NCBI GenBank assembly: GCA_035512595.1
Contig: DATKDU010000071.1
Span: 1 to 20,044 of the forward strand
Source: DATKDU01 sp035512595
Lineage (GTDB): Bacteria; Planctomycetota; Planctomycetia; Pirellulales; Pirellulaceae
Direction of reading: 5' to 3'
Length of the DNA: 20,044 nucleotides
Under the pieces are notes generated by a model. It was given only the letters and a program-made list of their open reading frames with translations. It searched no databases and had not been told where the DNA came from. Shown piece by piece: positions 1-7,145 of this stretch; the stretch's first letter is position 1, and every line of letters starts with the position of its first letter. Position numbers and translations under genes: made by a program.

Positions 1-337
1 TGTGGCCGCTGCCGTGGCCGACCAGGAGCAAATCGATCTGTTGCTGGGCGGCGTATCCCAGCAGTTGGTCCGTCAGCGGCCCATCGAGCACGTCGCACGT
101 GACGCGCACCGCGGGGGGCGCCGGCGAGAACTGTTCCTGGACGGACCGCAGCAGCTCTTGCTGCACGCCTGCATGGTCAACCGCCATCGGCAACGGAGCG
201 GCCGCGCGCGAGAGCACGTGGATGAAGCTGACCTCCTCCACCGTTCCCAGGCGGCAGACCATAGCCGCGTAGCGGATCAACGGCGCGTCGGACTCGTTGC
301 GCGCCAAACCAACCGCCAGCCGTCGAAATCTGTGCAT
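1..337 (-). CDS. Universal stress protein (UspA family), C-terminus cut by window edge
   Basis: The 112 visible codons begin MHRFRRLAVGLARNESD and continue through LIRYAAMVCRLG and VSFIHVLS to IDLLLVGHGSGH at the window edge. This is the Usp fold order: first beta strand with a basic start, helix, VxxIHV strand, then the LLLVG strand leading into the GxxG loop that binds ATP in family members. The rest of that loop (GxxG-9x-GS/T) lies outside the window, so ATP binding cannot be judged. ATG at 337 is chosen over an out-of-frame ATG at 342 because GGGAGG lies about 7 nt upstream. It starts 17 nt after the stop of the SulP gene at 355-2001, so it is very probably the last visible gene of the carbonic anhydrase-SulP-SulP operon. 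Usp domains often sit beside or fused to anion transporters, so a regulatory role for the transporter is a reasonable inference. Confidence 0.8.
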   Translation of the reverse strand, partial: MHRFRRLAVGLARNESDAPLIRYAAMVCRLGTVEEVSFIHVLSRAAAPLPMAVDHAGVQQELLRSVQEQFSPAPPAVRVTCDVLDGPLTDQLLGYAAQQQIDLLLVGHGSGH

Positions 338-354
338 GCCATTTCCTCCCTCGC

Positions 355-2001
355 TTAGGAACCGGTACCTAACGGCACTGGGCGATCCTCGGAAGCTTTC
401 ACGTCTGGCGGCTCGCCAGGTTCGATCCCCGAAGATGGTCGCGGCGGCGTCGGCTTGTCGAGAAACTTGAACAGCAAGGCGTACAGCACCATCCCCGTCA
501 GCACGCCGGTCAAAAAATCGGCGACGAGGACCATCACCGCCGTGACGATCATCAGCGCCACGTGGAACCAATGATGGGCGAAAACCTGCTTGACCTCCCC
601 GGGCTTCACCATGTTGACCGACACCCAGATCAAAATCCCGCCAATGCAGGCCATCGGCACCAGCTCCAGGTAGCGGGCCAGGAAAAAGGCCAGGGCCAGC
701 TTGAGGAAGCACTTGAAAATGCCGGCTAGCGGCGTGACGGCCCCCAGCTTGATGTTGGTCGCCGTGCGGGCCAGCGCCCCGGTGTGGGGAAAGCCGTTGA
801 GGAGCGGCACGATGATCTGCACCATTCCCTGTCCCCAGAACTCCTTGTCCGGGTTGAACGGCGTCCCCCGATTGTCGGCCAGGCGGTCCGCCATCCGCGA
901 GCAGAGCAGGCTTTCGATGCCGGAAACGAACACGATGGCCACGACCAGGTACGCGACGTCCCGCAGGACGGCCAGATCCCAGGAGGGGAGCATCGGGCCG
1001 GTGAAGACGAAAAAGTTGGTCGGAATCGCGCCGTACTTCTGGCCGATGGTGGACAGCTCCGGGGCGTCGAGCGCAAAGGTTGCGAGGATGCCAGCGCCAA
1101 TCGCGATCAGCGGCGCAGGAATATAGATGGAGATTTTGAGCAGGTAGTTGGTGATCAAGTACGTCATCAGCGCCAGCAGCAGCGCGTCCCCCTTGAACTC
1201 GCCCCGGTGTGCCCAGATCACCTGCACTTTTTCCAGAAAATGCGGCGGCATGCGCAGCTCGGAGACCTTCAGGATAGGCGCCTGGTGAGCGGCCAGTTGC
1301 TCGTCGGTCAACTCGGTCCCCAGCGCCGTGAGGAACTGCGTCCGGGTGGCGAACTCCTGCTCGGCCAGCGTGCCCAACTTCGCCACGACCGGCTGGGGCA
1401 CTCCTTTCTCCGTCAACTCGACGAGCTTGTGCTCCGTCAGCTTGAAGCCCGCGTGCAGCCCCAGCACCTCCCCCACCTGGCTCAAGGCGATCGTCGCCGC
1501 GATGCCGATCGTAAAGCCGACCACGATGGAATGCGGCACGAGCCGGGCCAGCTTTCCCAGTCCGGACAGTCCCATGGCCATCAGGATTACGCCGGCCAAC
1601 ATGGCGGCCAGGACCAGCGTGCCGTGCGCCGTCTCGAAGCCATACCGGGGCGTGTAGGCGATCATCAAGCCGGCAATCACGGGGATGAATGCCGCCGTCG
1701 GTCCGTAGACCTGGTATTTCGAGCCGCCGAAGAGCGCGCCGACGAGCCCGGCGACGGCGCCGCCGACGATCCCCTGCTCGGGCCTGAGGCCGGAAGCCAT
1801 GGCGAAGCCCATTGCCAGCGGGATGGCCATCATGGCCACGATCAGGCCCGCGCTGAAATCGCGGCAAACGATCAGATACCAGCGATCGGTCCGCAGGTCC
1901 TCGAAGCGGTCGTCGATCGGGTTGAGAAACAGCTTCAGCCGCTGCCAGAGCGAAGTCGATCGATCGGGGCCGCGTTTGGATTCGGGCGAACCGGCTTGCA
2001 T
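355..2001 (-). CDS. SulP-family inorganic anion transporter lacking a STAS domain
   Basis: This 548-residue multi-spanning membrane protein shows the SulP/SLC26 core: DFSAGLIVAMMAIPLAMGFA (about 49-68), YGPTAAFIPVIAGL (99-112) and LVPHSIVVGFTIGIAATIALSQ (154-175, the family signature). The later segment FVSGIESLLCSRMAD (NBD-like helix pair) and TGALARTATNIK also fit. The family moves sulfate, bicarbonate or related anions; the substrate is not readable here. It stops at PTPPRPSSGIEPGEPPDV just after the last membrane segment, so the usual cytoplasmic STAS domain is absent. A hydrophilic insert of about 70 residues (about 185-255, rich in E, K and L) lies between membrane segments. The start at 2001 has AGGAG 7 nt upstream. 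It lies 77 nt after the STAS-bearing paralogue and 17 nt before the stress-protein gene, all on the same strand. Confidence 0.9.
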   Translation of the reverse strand: MQAGSPESKRGPDRSTSLWQRLKLFLNPIDDRFEDLRTDRWYLIVCRDFSAGLIVAMMAIPLAMGFAMASGLRPEQGIVGGAVAGLVGALFGGSKYQVYGPTAAFIPVIAGLMIAYTPRYGFETAHGTLVLAAMLAGVILMAMGLSGLGKLARLVPHSIVVGFTIGIAATIALSQVGEVLGLHAGFKLTEHKLVELTEKGVPQPVVAKLGTLAEQEFATRTQFLTALGTELTDEQLAAHQAPILKVSELRMPPHFLEKVQVIWAHRGEFKGDALLLALMTYLITNYLLKISIYIPAPLIAIGAGILATFALDAPELSTIGQKYGAIPTNFFVFTGPMLPSWDLAVLRDVAYLVVAIVFVSGIESLLCSRMADRLADNRGTPFNPDKEFWGQGMVQIIVPLLNGFPHTGALARTATNIKLGAVTPLAGIFKCFLKLALAFFLARYLELVPMACIGGILIWVSVNMVKPGEVKQVFAHHWFHVALMIVTAVMVLVADFLTGVLTGMVLYALLFKFLDKPTPPRPSSGIEPGEPPDVKASEDRPVPLGTGS

Positions 2002-2078
2002 CGGAAATCTCCTGGCGGGTAACCCAGCATCGCTGTGGAACTGCCGCGGCCCGGAGGTTTCCTACCTTCGGCCGGAGA

Positions 2079-4058
2079 CTACACGGCACCCTCGACCGCG
2101 GTAGGGTGCCTGGGGCGCCGCGAGCCTTTCCTTTGCTCCTTGAACCTCGCATGGAGCTGGCCCCAGTCTATCACCAATCGTCCTCCCGATGACTCGTGCT
2201 GCTTGGCCCAGGTCATCAGCAGCTCCAGGCACGAATGGTCGATATAGTTCAGGTGCTCGAAATCGACGTGCAGCTCGGCTCCCTGCGGCACTTCCTCCAG
2301 CTTGGCGGCCAGGATGGGGAGCCGCAGGAAAGTCGCCGCGCCGGAGACGTGGAGCGTCACCCGCTCGTGTCCCGGCTTTCCGCCGTCGGGCGCAAGCTGC
2401 ACTTCCAAATGCGAGAAAGTCACCAGCAGCTTGATGGCCGAGAGGACGATGCCGGCGATCACCCCCGTGAGCAGATCTTCGCCGACAATCAGTCCGACCG
2501 TCGCCACGAAGATCAGCGCCTCGACCTTGTCTTCCTTCCACAACCGCACGAGCGACCGCCAGTCGATCAGCCGGTAGCCCGTGTACACCAGGATGCCCGC
2601 CAGGCAGGCGACGGGGATCATCCGCAGCACGCCGGCCAGGGCGACGACGAAAACCAAGAGCCACACGCCGTGCAGGAACGCCGACCACTTGGTCTTGGCC
2701 CCCGCCTGCACGTTGGCCGCGCTGCGGACGATGACGCCGGTCATGGGCAGCGCCCCTAAGAGGCCGCAGAGGGTGTTCCCCACTCCCTGGGCCATCAGCT
2801 CCTGGTCGTACTTCGTCCGCGGTCCGTTGTGCATCTTGTCCACGGCCGTGGCGCAGAGCAGCGTTTCCGCGCTGGCGATCACCGCCAGCATCAGTCCGGT
2901 CTTGATCAGCTCCCAGGCGGAAACGTCGTTGAAGATGGCCAGCGACGGAAACATGATGCCGTCGGAGATCCGCTCGGGGATTTCGACGTACAGCACCGGG
3001 AGGGCCAAAGCGGCGGAAACCGAGGTGGCCACGACCACGGCTACCAGCGACGCGGGGATCATTTTCAAGCGGCGGAACGGAATCGCGGACCAGAGGACGA
3101 TGATGGCGATAGTCAGCAGGCCGACTTTGGCGGCCCAGTCATGGTTCTTGAGTTGCGGGAGGATCGTGCCGATGGCATCCTCCGCCTCAGCCTGCGCGCT
3201 GCGGACGTGGTCGGCCTGCCGCATTTCGAGGGCGATGACCGCCGCGCGGATTTTCGCCTCCGCAGCGGCGATTGACGCCAGCAGCGCCTCCCGCTCCTGG
3301 GGAGCGTGCAACAAAATCTCTCCGGTGGGTATCTCACGGGCGAGGACGGAAAACCGCTCGGCCAGGTCGGTCTGACGCTGGGCCAGGTCGCGGTGGGATT
3401 CAAGCTGCCGCTGGTGCAGCTCGCTGGAGCCGTGCTGCGACACATGGGCCTCGACCTCGGACTTGAGGTCGCTCTGCGCGGCGTGAAGCTGCCCGAACTG
3501 CTTGAGCAGCGCGGTGCGGGCCCGATGATCTTCCAGTGACGTCCACCGCGGCCAGGGAATGCCCTTGACGACCGCCTCGGGGATCGTCAGCAGGTTCCTG
3601 AGGCCGTTTTCGCGCGGCTTGTCATCGACCATCACGTGGAGCTGACCGCCGACGATCAAGATTCCTATCCCAGAGAGCATGGCATGGATCACCGTCGGCG
3701 AAACGGCGCGGAACCACTGCCCCAGCTTGCACAGGCCGGCGACGAACTGGATCACTCCGCACAGCAGCACGGCAATGCCCAGCGCCGCCAGGCCGTGCTC
3801 GTGGACCAGCTCGAAGACGAGCACGGTCAGACCCGCGGCCGGACCGCTGACTTGGAGCGGTGCGCCCGCCAGCGACGCGACCACCAGGCCGCCGACGATG
3901 CCGGTGATCAACCCGGCGGCCACAGGGACGCCGGAGGCGATGGCGATCCCCATGCACAACGGCAGGGCGACGAGGAAGACGACGATCGAAGCCAGAAAAT
4001 CGCGGGGGAAATCGGCCAGGGAGGGCTGTGATTCGGGCTGGTTTTGCGGCGTCGGCAT
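2079..4058 (-). CDS. SulP-family inorganic anion transporter with coiled-coil-like insert and C-terminal STAS domain
   Basis: This is a 659-residue transporter. The core begins FPRDFLASIVVFLVALPLCM (about 17-36), followed by QVSGPAAGLTVLVFELV (69-85) and VSPTVIHAMLSGIGILIVGG (119-138, the SulP signature). Later, ASAETLLCATAVDKMHNG and ALPMTGVIVRSAANVQAGAK match the second half. The C-terminal portion (about 548-640), with HVDFEHLNYIDHSCLELL, is a STAS domain; the DHS replaces the usual DSS/DST. Between residues about 165 and 305 is an unusual charged, Q/E/R/A-rich segment with heptad-like spacing, probably a coiled coil protruding from the membrane. It sits where the STAS-less paralogue also carries an insert. 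The carbonic anhydrase gene ends 65 nt upstream, which suggests bicarbonate as cargo, though sulfate cannot be excluded. The ATG at 4058 has only a weak ribosome site (GGACGAG). Confidence 0.9.
   Translation of the reverse strand: MPTPQNQPESQPSLADFPRDFLASIVVFLVALPLCMGIAIASGVPVAAGLITGIVGGLVVASLAGAPLQVSGPAAGLTVLVFELVHEHGLAALGIAVLLCGVIQFVAGLCKLGQWFRAVSPTVIHAMLSGIGILIVGGQLHVMVDDKPRENGLRNLLTIPEAVVKGIPWPRWTSLEDHRARTALLKQFGQLHAAQSDLKSEVEAHVSQHGSSELHQRQLESHRDLAQRQTDLAERFSVLAREIPTGEILLHAPQEREALLASIAAAEAKIRAAVIALEMRQADHVRSAQAEAEDAIGTILPQLKNHDWAAKVGLLTIAIIVLWSAIPFRRLKMIPASLVAVVVATSVSAALALPVLYVEIPERISDGIMFPSLAIFNDVSAWELIKTGLMLAVIASAETLLCATAVDKMHNGPRTKYDQELMAQGVGNTLCGLLGALPMTGVIVRSAANVQAGAKTKWSAFLHGVWLLVFVVALAGVLRMIPVACLAGILVYTGYRLIDWRSLVRLWKEDKVEALIFVATVGLIVGEDLLTGVIAGIVLSAIKLLVTFSHLEVQLAPDGGKPGHERVTLHVSGAATFLRLPILAAKLEEVPQGAELHVDFEHLNYIDHSCLELLMTWAKQHESSGGRLVIDWGQLHARFKEQRKGSRRPRHPTAVEGAV
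2085..2110. terminator. Stem-loop overlapping the 3' end of the STAS-SulP gene
   Basis: GGCACCCT (2085-2092) and AGGGTGCC (2103-2110) form a perfect 8-bp stem with a 10-nt loop. It lies within the last ten codons of the SulP gene on the minus strand. There is no U tract, so it may attenuate, or stabilise the upstream message end, rather than terminate. It could also be coincidental. Confidence 0.3.
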
Positions 4059-4123
4059 GGCGCGCTCGTCCGGTCTTACGTGTCAAGATACGGGAAACTT
4101 CGAGTTGCGGGAGCTGCGGTCGC

Positions 4124-4795
4124 TCACACGGCGATGGAGCGGACCGGCATGGCCGCGGTCGCCTGCGGCTGGCCGTCGAGCTCGACGAACTGGCCGCAGT
4201 TCTGGTCGAATTGGAGGATCGCGCCGCTGGCGATGTCGTAGTACCAGCCGTAAAGCGAGATTTCCCCCGACGCCAGCCGCGCGGCGACGCAGGGGTGCGT
4301 GCTCAGGTTGCTGAGCTGGACCAGGACATTTTCCTCGGTCGCCGCCATCAGGAGATCCTTCGGCGTGAGATTCTTGTCGCGATACTTCTGCTGCACGATT
4401 CGCCGCGTCGATTCGGCGTGGGCGAAGAACGCCCGGGCCGCGGGGAGCTCGTCGAGCGCCCGACCGGTGAGCAGCGCCTGCATGGCGCCGCACTGCGAGT
4501 GGCCGCAGACGATAATGTGCTGAATGCCGAGCACTTCGACGCTGTACTCGATCGTGGCCGCTTCCCCGCCGCCGATCTGGCCGTTGGGGGGAATGATGTT
4601 CCCTGCGTTGCGGATCAGGAACAAGTCCCCCGGCTCGGTCATCGTGATCAGGTTGGGATGGACGCGCGAGTCGGCGCAGGTGATGAACAGCGCCTTGGGG
4701 TTCTGCTGCTTGCGGGCGAGCTGCTCGAACAGCTCCCGCTGGCGCGGATACTCCTCGGTGCGAAACTGGCGAACGCCGGCGAGGATCTTTTGCAT
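4124..4795 (-). CDS. Beta-class carbonic anhydrase
   Basis: This 223-residue protein catalyses reversible hydration of CO2 to bicarbonate. All beta-class zinc-site motifs are present: FITCADSRV (Cys40, Asp42, Arg44) and IIVCGHSQCGAM (His99, Cys102), along with the conserved LFLIRNAGN and GGGEAATIEYSVEVLG segments. Its length fits the family, and there is no signal peptide, so it should act in the cytoplasm. The frame stays open upstream to an ATG at 4963, but that extension is low-quality sequence. ATG 4795 is preferred because AGGAG lies 8 nt before it and MQKILAGVRQF is a typical family N-terminus. It heads an operon with two SulP transporters, which fits provision or consumption of transported bicarbonate. 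The family assignment is near certain; coupling to the transporters is inference. Confidence 0.95.
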   Translation of the reverse strand: MQKILAGVRQFRTEEYPRQRELFEQLARKQQNPKALFITCADSRVHPNLITMTEPGDLFLIRNAGNIIPPNGQIGGGEAATIEYSVEVLGIQHIIVCGHSQCGAMQALLTGRALDELPAARAFFAHAESTRRIVQQKYRDKNLTPKDLLMAATEENVLVQLSNLSTHPCVAARLASGEISLYGWYYDIASGAILQFDQNCGQFVELDGQPQATAAMPVRSIAV

Positions 4796-5018
4796 GCTTT
4801 GGGCTCCTGGTTGCCTTGGCCAGTGGTCGGTCAAACGGGATATCAATCGGGGATGGGCGGACATCTGAATTCCTGCGAAATGAACATCACCGCGCGGCCC
4901 GCCAGGCGCTGCGCGCTGGATGGCTATCGGAGGATGTGGTTTGTCAGCGGGAGAGGAAGACACGGCCCGCAGGCCGCACGACGCGATTCAGCGCGATCTT
5001 GCGCCAGCGCCGGTCCCA

Positions 5019-5438
5019 TTAACAGCGCAGATGCGCGCCTGTGCCGTTGCGCAGGTCGTGCTCGCTGTCGAAACAGCTTTCGGCCATCAAGAAGCCGCGG
5101 CCGCGAGAAAAGTGGCTCGTCAGATGGTTGGGGGGGAGCTTGCAACCCGCCCGCTCGCCCGCCAGGGACCGGTCGCTGCGCTGGCCGTGATACAGATAAA
5201 CCCCGGCGGACGCCGATTCAGGCGATTCGGTCGGCGATTCCGACTCCAGCGGGCGGTTCGTTTCGTGTCCCAGCGGCCGGGCAAGGGACGACCAGACCGG
5301 CGCCACGCTGGGTAGGTGCCCCAGCGCCACCACCCAGATGAGCAGCCCCGCGCGCAGTACCGAACCCCAGCCCGGCGGGAGAATCTTTCGCCAGCCTGGT
5401 AGCAGCGTGCGCGATTGGGGTCTCTCGCGGCGGCTCAT
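5019..5438 (-). CDS. Hypothetical small membrane-anchored protein
   Basis: This 139-residue frame has strongly GC-rich third positions on the minus strand, like its neighbours, which supports coding. An N-terminal basic stretch (MSRRERPQSRTLLPGWRK) precedes a hydrophobic segment (SVLRAGLLIWVVALGHLPSV, about 26-45), so it is likely an anchored or secreted protein. The rest is polar, contains three cysteines (GCKLPPNH, AESCFDSEH and a C-terminal Cys) and matches no family I recognise. No good ribosome site precedes ATG 5438, but a TACTAT box lies 50 nt upstream on the same strand. It lies 223 nt upstream of the carbonic anhydrase start and is probably a separate unit. It could be spurious. Confidence 0.5.
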   Translation of the reverse strand: MSRRERPQSRTLLPGWRKILPPGWGSVLRAGLLIWVVALGHLPSVAPVWSSLARPLGHETNRPLESESPTESPESASAGVYLYHGQRSDRSLAGERAGCKLPPNHLTSHFSRGRGFLMAESCFDSEHDLRNGTGAHLRC

Positions 5439-5463
5439 ACGATTACGATGCCTGTTGTTTCTC

Positions 5464-5477
5464 TGAATTGCAATTCA
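5464..5477. promoter_or_regulatory. Perfect palindrome TGAATTGCAATTCA, candidate operator
   Basis: Fourteen bases equal their own reverse complement. It is AT-rich in GC-rich surroundings and lies 26 nt upstream of the 139-aa gene's start codon, downstream of a TACTAT box. That is a position where a bound protein could repress. No regulator gene is nearby to pair with it. Confidence 0.35.
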
Positions 5478-5670
5478 AACGGCCAAGATAGTACGTTAGC
5501 TGCCGGGGGCGGGTTCGGCAACCCGGATAATCGCCCCTTTTTCGCTATTTCCACCGGTCACCAGCCCCACCCTGGACTCGAGCATGACCGTCAGATTTGC
5601 ACGGTGGAGCTACGCGGACTGCCGGTCTTGTAACATCTGCTCCCGCCCCTGACGCTAGCACCACTTTCTC

Positions 5671-5699
5671 TTGACCCCCGCGGCATTTGCCGCTATTTC
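5671..5699 (+). promoter_or_regulatory. Weak candidate promoter for the MscS gene
   Basis: TTGACC (5671-5676) and TATTTC (5694-5699) are separated by 17 nt. The -35 matches 5 of 6 bases of the sigma-70 consensus, but the -10 only 3 of 6. The predicted transcript start is about 35-40 nt before ATG 5743. Confidence 0.3.
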
Positions 5700-5742
5700 T
5701 TCGCGGCCTAGCACTGCGCACTGAATTCCGCGGAGACCCACC

Positions 5743-7125
5743 ATGCGGCTGCCCGTATTTCTTGTCGCCACCTTTCTTGGCAGCGCTCTGATCGCCAGCA
5801 GCGGATCGGGGCAGGTCCCCGATCTGGATCGATCCAACACCGCAGCGGAAGCTGACAGCCCTTATGCCCTCCCCCGCAGCGCGCCGCTACGGCAGCCCCT
5901 TGGTCGAGCGCCGGCCGCGCAGCCGTCGTTGTATGCCGAGGAGCCGGCGCAGCCTGCCGCGCAGGCGGCTGCCGTCGATGAATCGCCTGCACTCGCCGCC
6001 GATCTGCCAGGCATCACCCCGGCGATTGGGGCTTCGTCAACGAACGCGCCGGAACCGAATGGAACGACCTCCGCCTCGACCACTTCCTCCACGAAGACCG
6101 AAAGCAACCAGAGCGCCGATCGCACCGAAACGTCGGGCACGAAGAGCCGTGACCAGGCGGACGGCCAGCAGAAGGGCAGCGGCGACGAGACCGTCCTCGC
6201 GCTCGAACTTCCCGAATTCGTCCCCCAGCCGATCCGAGACGCCTGGGACAAGCTCGTGAAGGTCTGGCGCTATGAACTGTTCATGAAGGTGACCGTCGAG
6301 AAGCTGTCGATCGGACTCATCCTGCTCTTCATCAGCTTCGTGGCCGCCAAGCGGATCAGCTCCTGGTTTGCCTCCCGCGTCCTCGGCCGCCTCGGCATCG
6401 CCAGGAACAATGCCGCCACGATCCAGACGATCGCCTATTACGCGCTGATGGCGGCCTTTACGCTCTCCACGCTCGGCGCACTCGGCGTGCCGGTCACCAT
6501 CTTCAGCTTCTTCGGCGGGGCACTGGCGGTGGGCATCGGCTTCGGCAGCCAGAACATCGTCAATAACTTCATCAGCGGGTTGATCCTGCTCGCCGAGCGG
6601 CCGATCCGCGTCGGCGACGTGATCCAGATCGACGGCGCGACGGGGAAGGTGACCGAGATCGGCGCTCGCAGCACGCGGATCACGACCGGCGCGAACATGG
6701 AAATCCTCGTTCCCAACAGCACGTTCCTCCAGACCAACGTCGTCAACTGGACCCTCTCCAATGACGTGATCAGCAGCAAGGTCCATGTCGGAGTGGCCTA
6801 CGGTTCGCCGGCCCGGCAGGTGGCCTCGCTGCTCCTCAAGGCCGCGCAGCAAAACACAGACGTCCTATCCGAGCCGGGCCCCGGCGTATCGTTCACCAAC
6901 TTTGGCGACCACGCCCTGGAGTTCGAGCTTTCCTTCTGGCTGCGGCTGAGCGATTCGGACCGCGGCAAAATCGAGAGCGACCTGCGGTTTGCCATCGATG
7001 ACCTCTTCGCCGAGCATGGGATCGTCATCGCGTACCCGCAACGGGACGTGCACCTGAACCTGTTGCGGCCGGTGGAAGTGCGTATCGCGCCTCCCGCCGG
7101 CGAGCTGCGAAGGGCCGCCGCTTAG
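5743..7125 (+). CDS. Small-conductance mechanosensitive channel (MscS family)
   Basis: This 460-residue membrane channel opens under membrane tension to release solutes during hypo-osmotic shock. The start at 5743 has GGAG 7 nt upstream. The N-terminus is a signal peptide (RLPVFLVATFLGSALIASSG), then about 140 residues of low-complexity sequence rich in A, P, S, T and E, presumably periplasmic. Membrane segments follow at about 187-207 and 220-245. The pore-lining TM3 is FSFFGGALAVGIGFGSQNIV (from about 254), with the Gly/Ala pattern and following N typical of MscS. The beta domain (RPIRVGDVIQIDGATGKVTEIG, then ILVPNSTF) and the alpha/beta cytoplasmic domain ending IVIAYPQRDVHL complete the family layout. 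It is longer than the 286-residue E. coli MscS because of the N-terminal extension. It converges on the protease gene with only 20 nt between stops. Confidence 0.92.
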   Translation: MRLPVFLVATFLGSALIASSGSGQVPDLDRSNTAAEADSPYALPRSAPLRQPLGRAPAAQPSLYAEEPAQPAAQAAAVDESPALAADLPGITPAIGASSTNAPEPNGTTSASTTSSTKTESNQSADRTETSGTKSRDQADGQQKGSGDETVLALELPEFVPQPIRDAWDKLVKVWRYELFMKVTVEKLSIGLILLFISFVAAKRISSWFASRVLGRLGIARNNAATIQTIAYYALMAAFTLSTLGALGVPVTIFSFFGGALAVGIGFGSQNIVNNFISGLILLAERPIRVGDVIQIDGATGKVTEIGARSTRITTGANMEILVPNSTFLQTNVVNWTLSNDVISSKVHVGVAYGSPARQVASLLLKAAQQNTDVLSEPGPGVSFTNFGDHALEFELSFWLRLSDSDRGKIESDLRFAIDDLFAEHGIVIAYPQRDVHLNLLRPVEVRIAPPAGELRRAAA

Positions 7126-7145
7126 GGAGGCATCAACGCAGTGGG

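Larger units (their letters stand above)
5439..5742. promoter_or_regulatory. Divergent intergenic region between the 139-aa gene and the MscS gene
   Basis: About 300 nt hold no convincing gene. Seen in it: a perfect 14-bp palindrome TGAATTGCAATTCA (5464-5477), a TACTAT box on the minus strand (5488-5493), a 6-bp stem with CGGC loop (5510-5525), and a TTGACC...TATTTC pair (5671-5699) on the plus strand. A short plus-strand frame at 5415-5633 has no family resemblance and was not called. Confidence 0.5.

Noticed and set aside
784..2022. Long plus-strand open frame opposite the STAS-less SulP gene
   Set aside because: Composition is R/H/Q/G-rich with no fold pattern; it is the antisense shadow of a gene with clear SulP motifs.
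4796..4963. N-terminal extension of carbonic anhydrase to ATG 4963
   Set aside because: The ATG at 4795 has AGGAG at good spacing and matches the usual family start; the extension is proline/glycine/arginine-rich filler.
4028..5341. Plus-strand open frame across the carbonic anhydrase gene
   Set aside because: It overlaps a gene with complete carbonic anhydrase motifs and has arginine-rich low-quality sequence.
5510..5541. Hairpin CGGGTT-CGGC-AACCCG followed by a T run as a plus-strand terminator
   Set aside because: The T run begins several bases after the stem, and no plus-strand gene ends nearby.
5415..5633. 72-codon plus-strand frame in the divergent intergenic region
   Set aside because: No family resemblance, no ribosome site, and it overlaps the palindrome and the start of the minus-strand gene.
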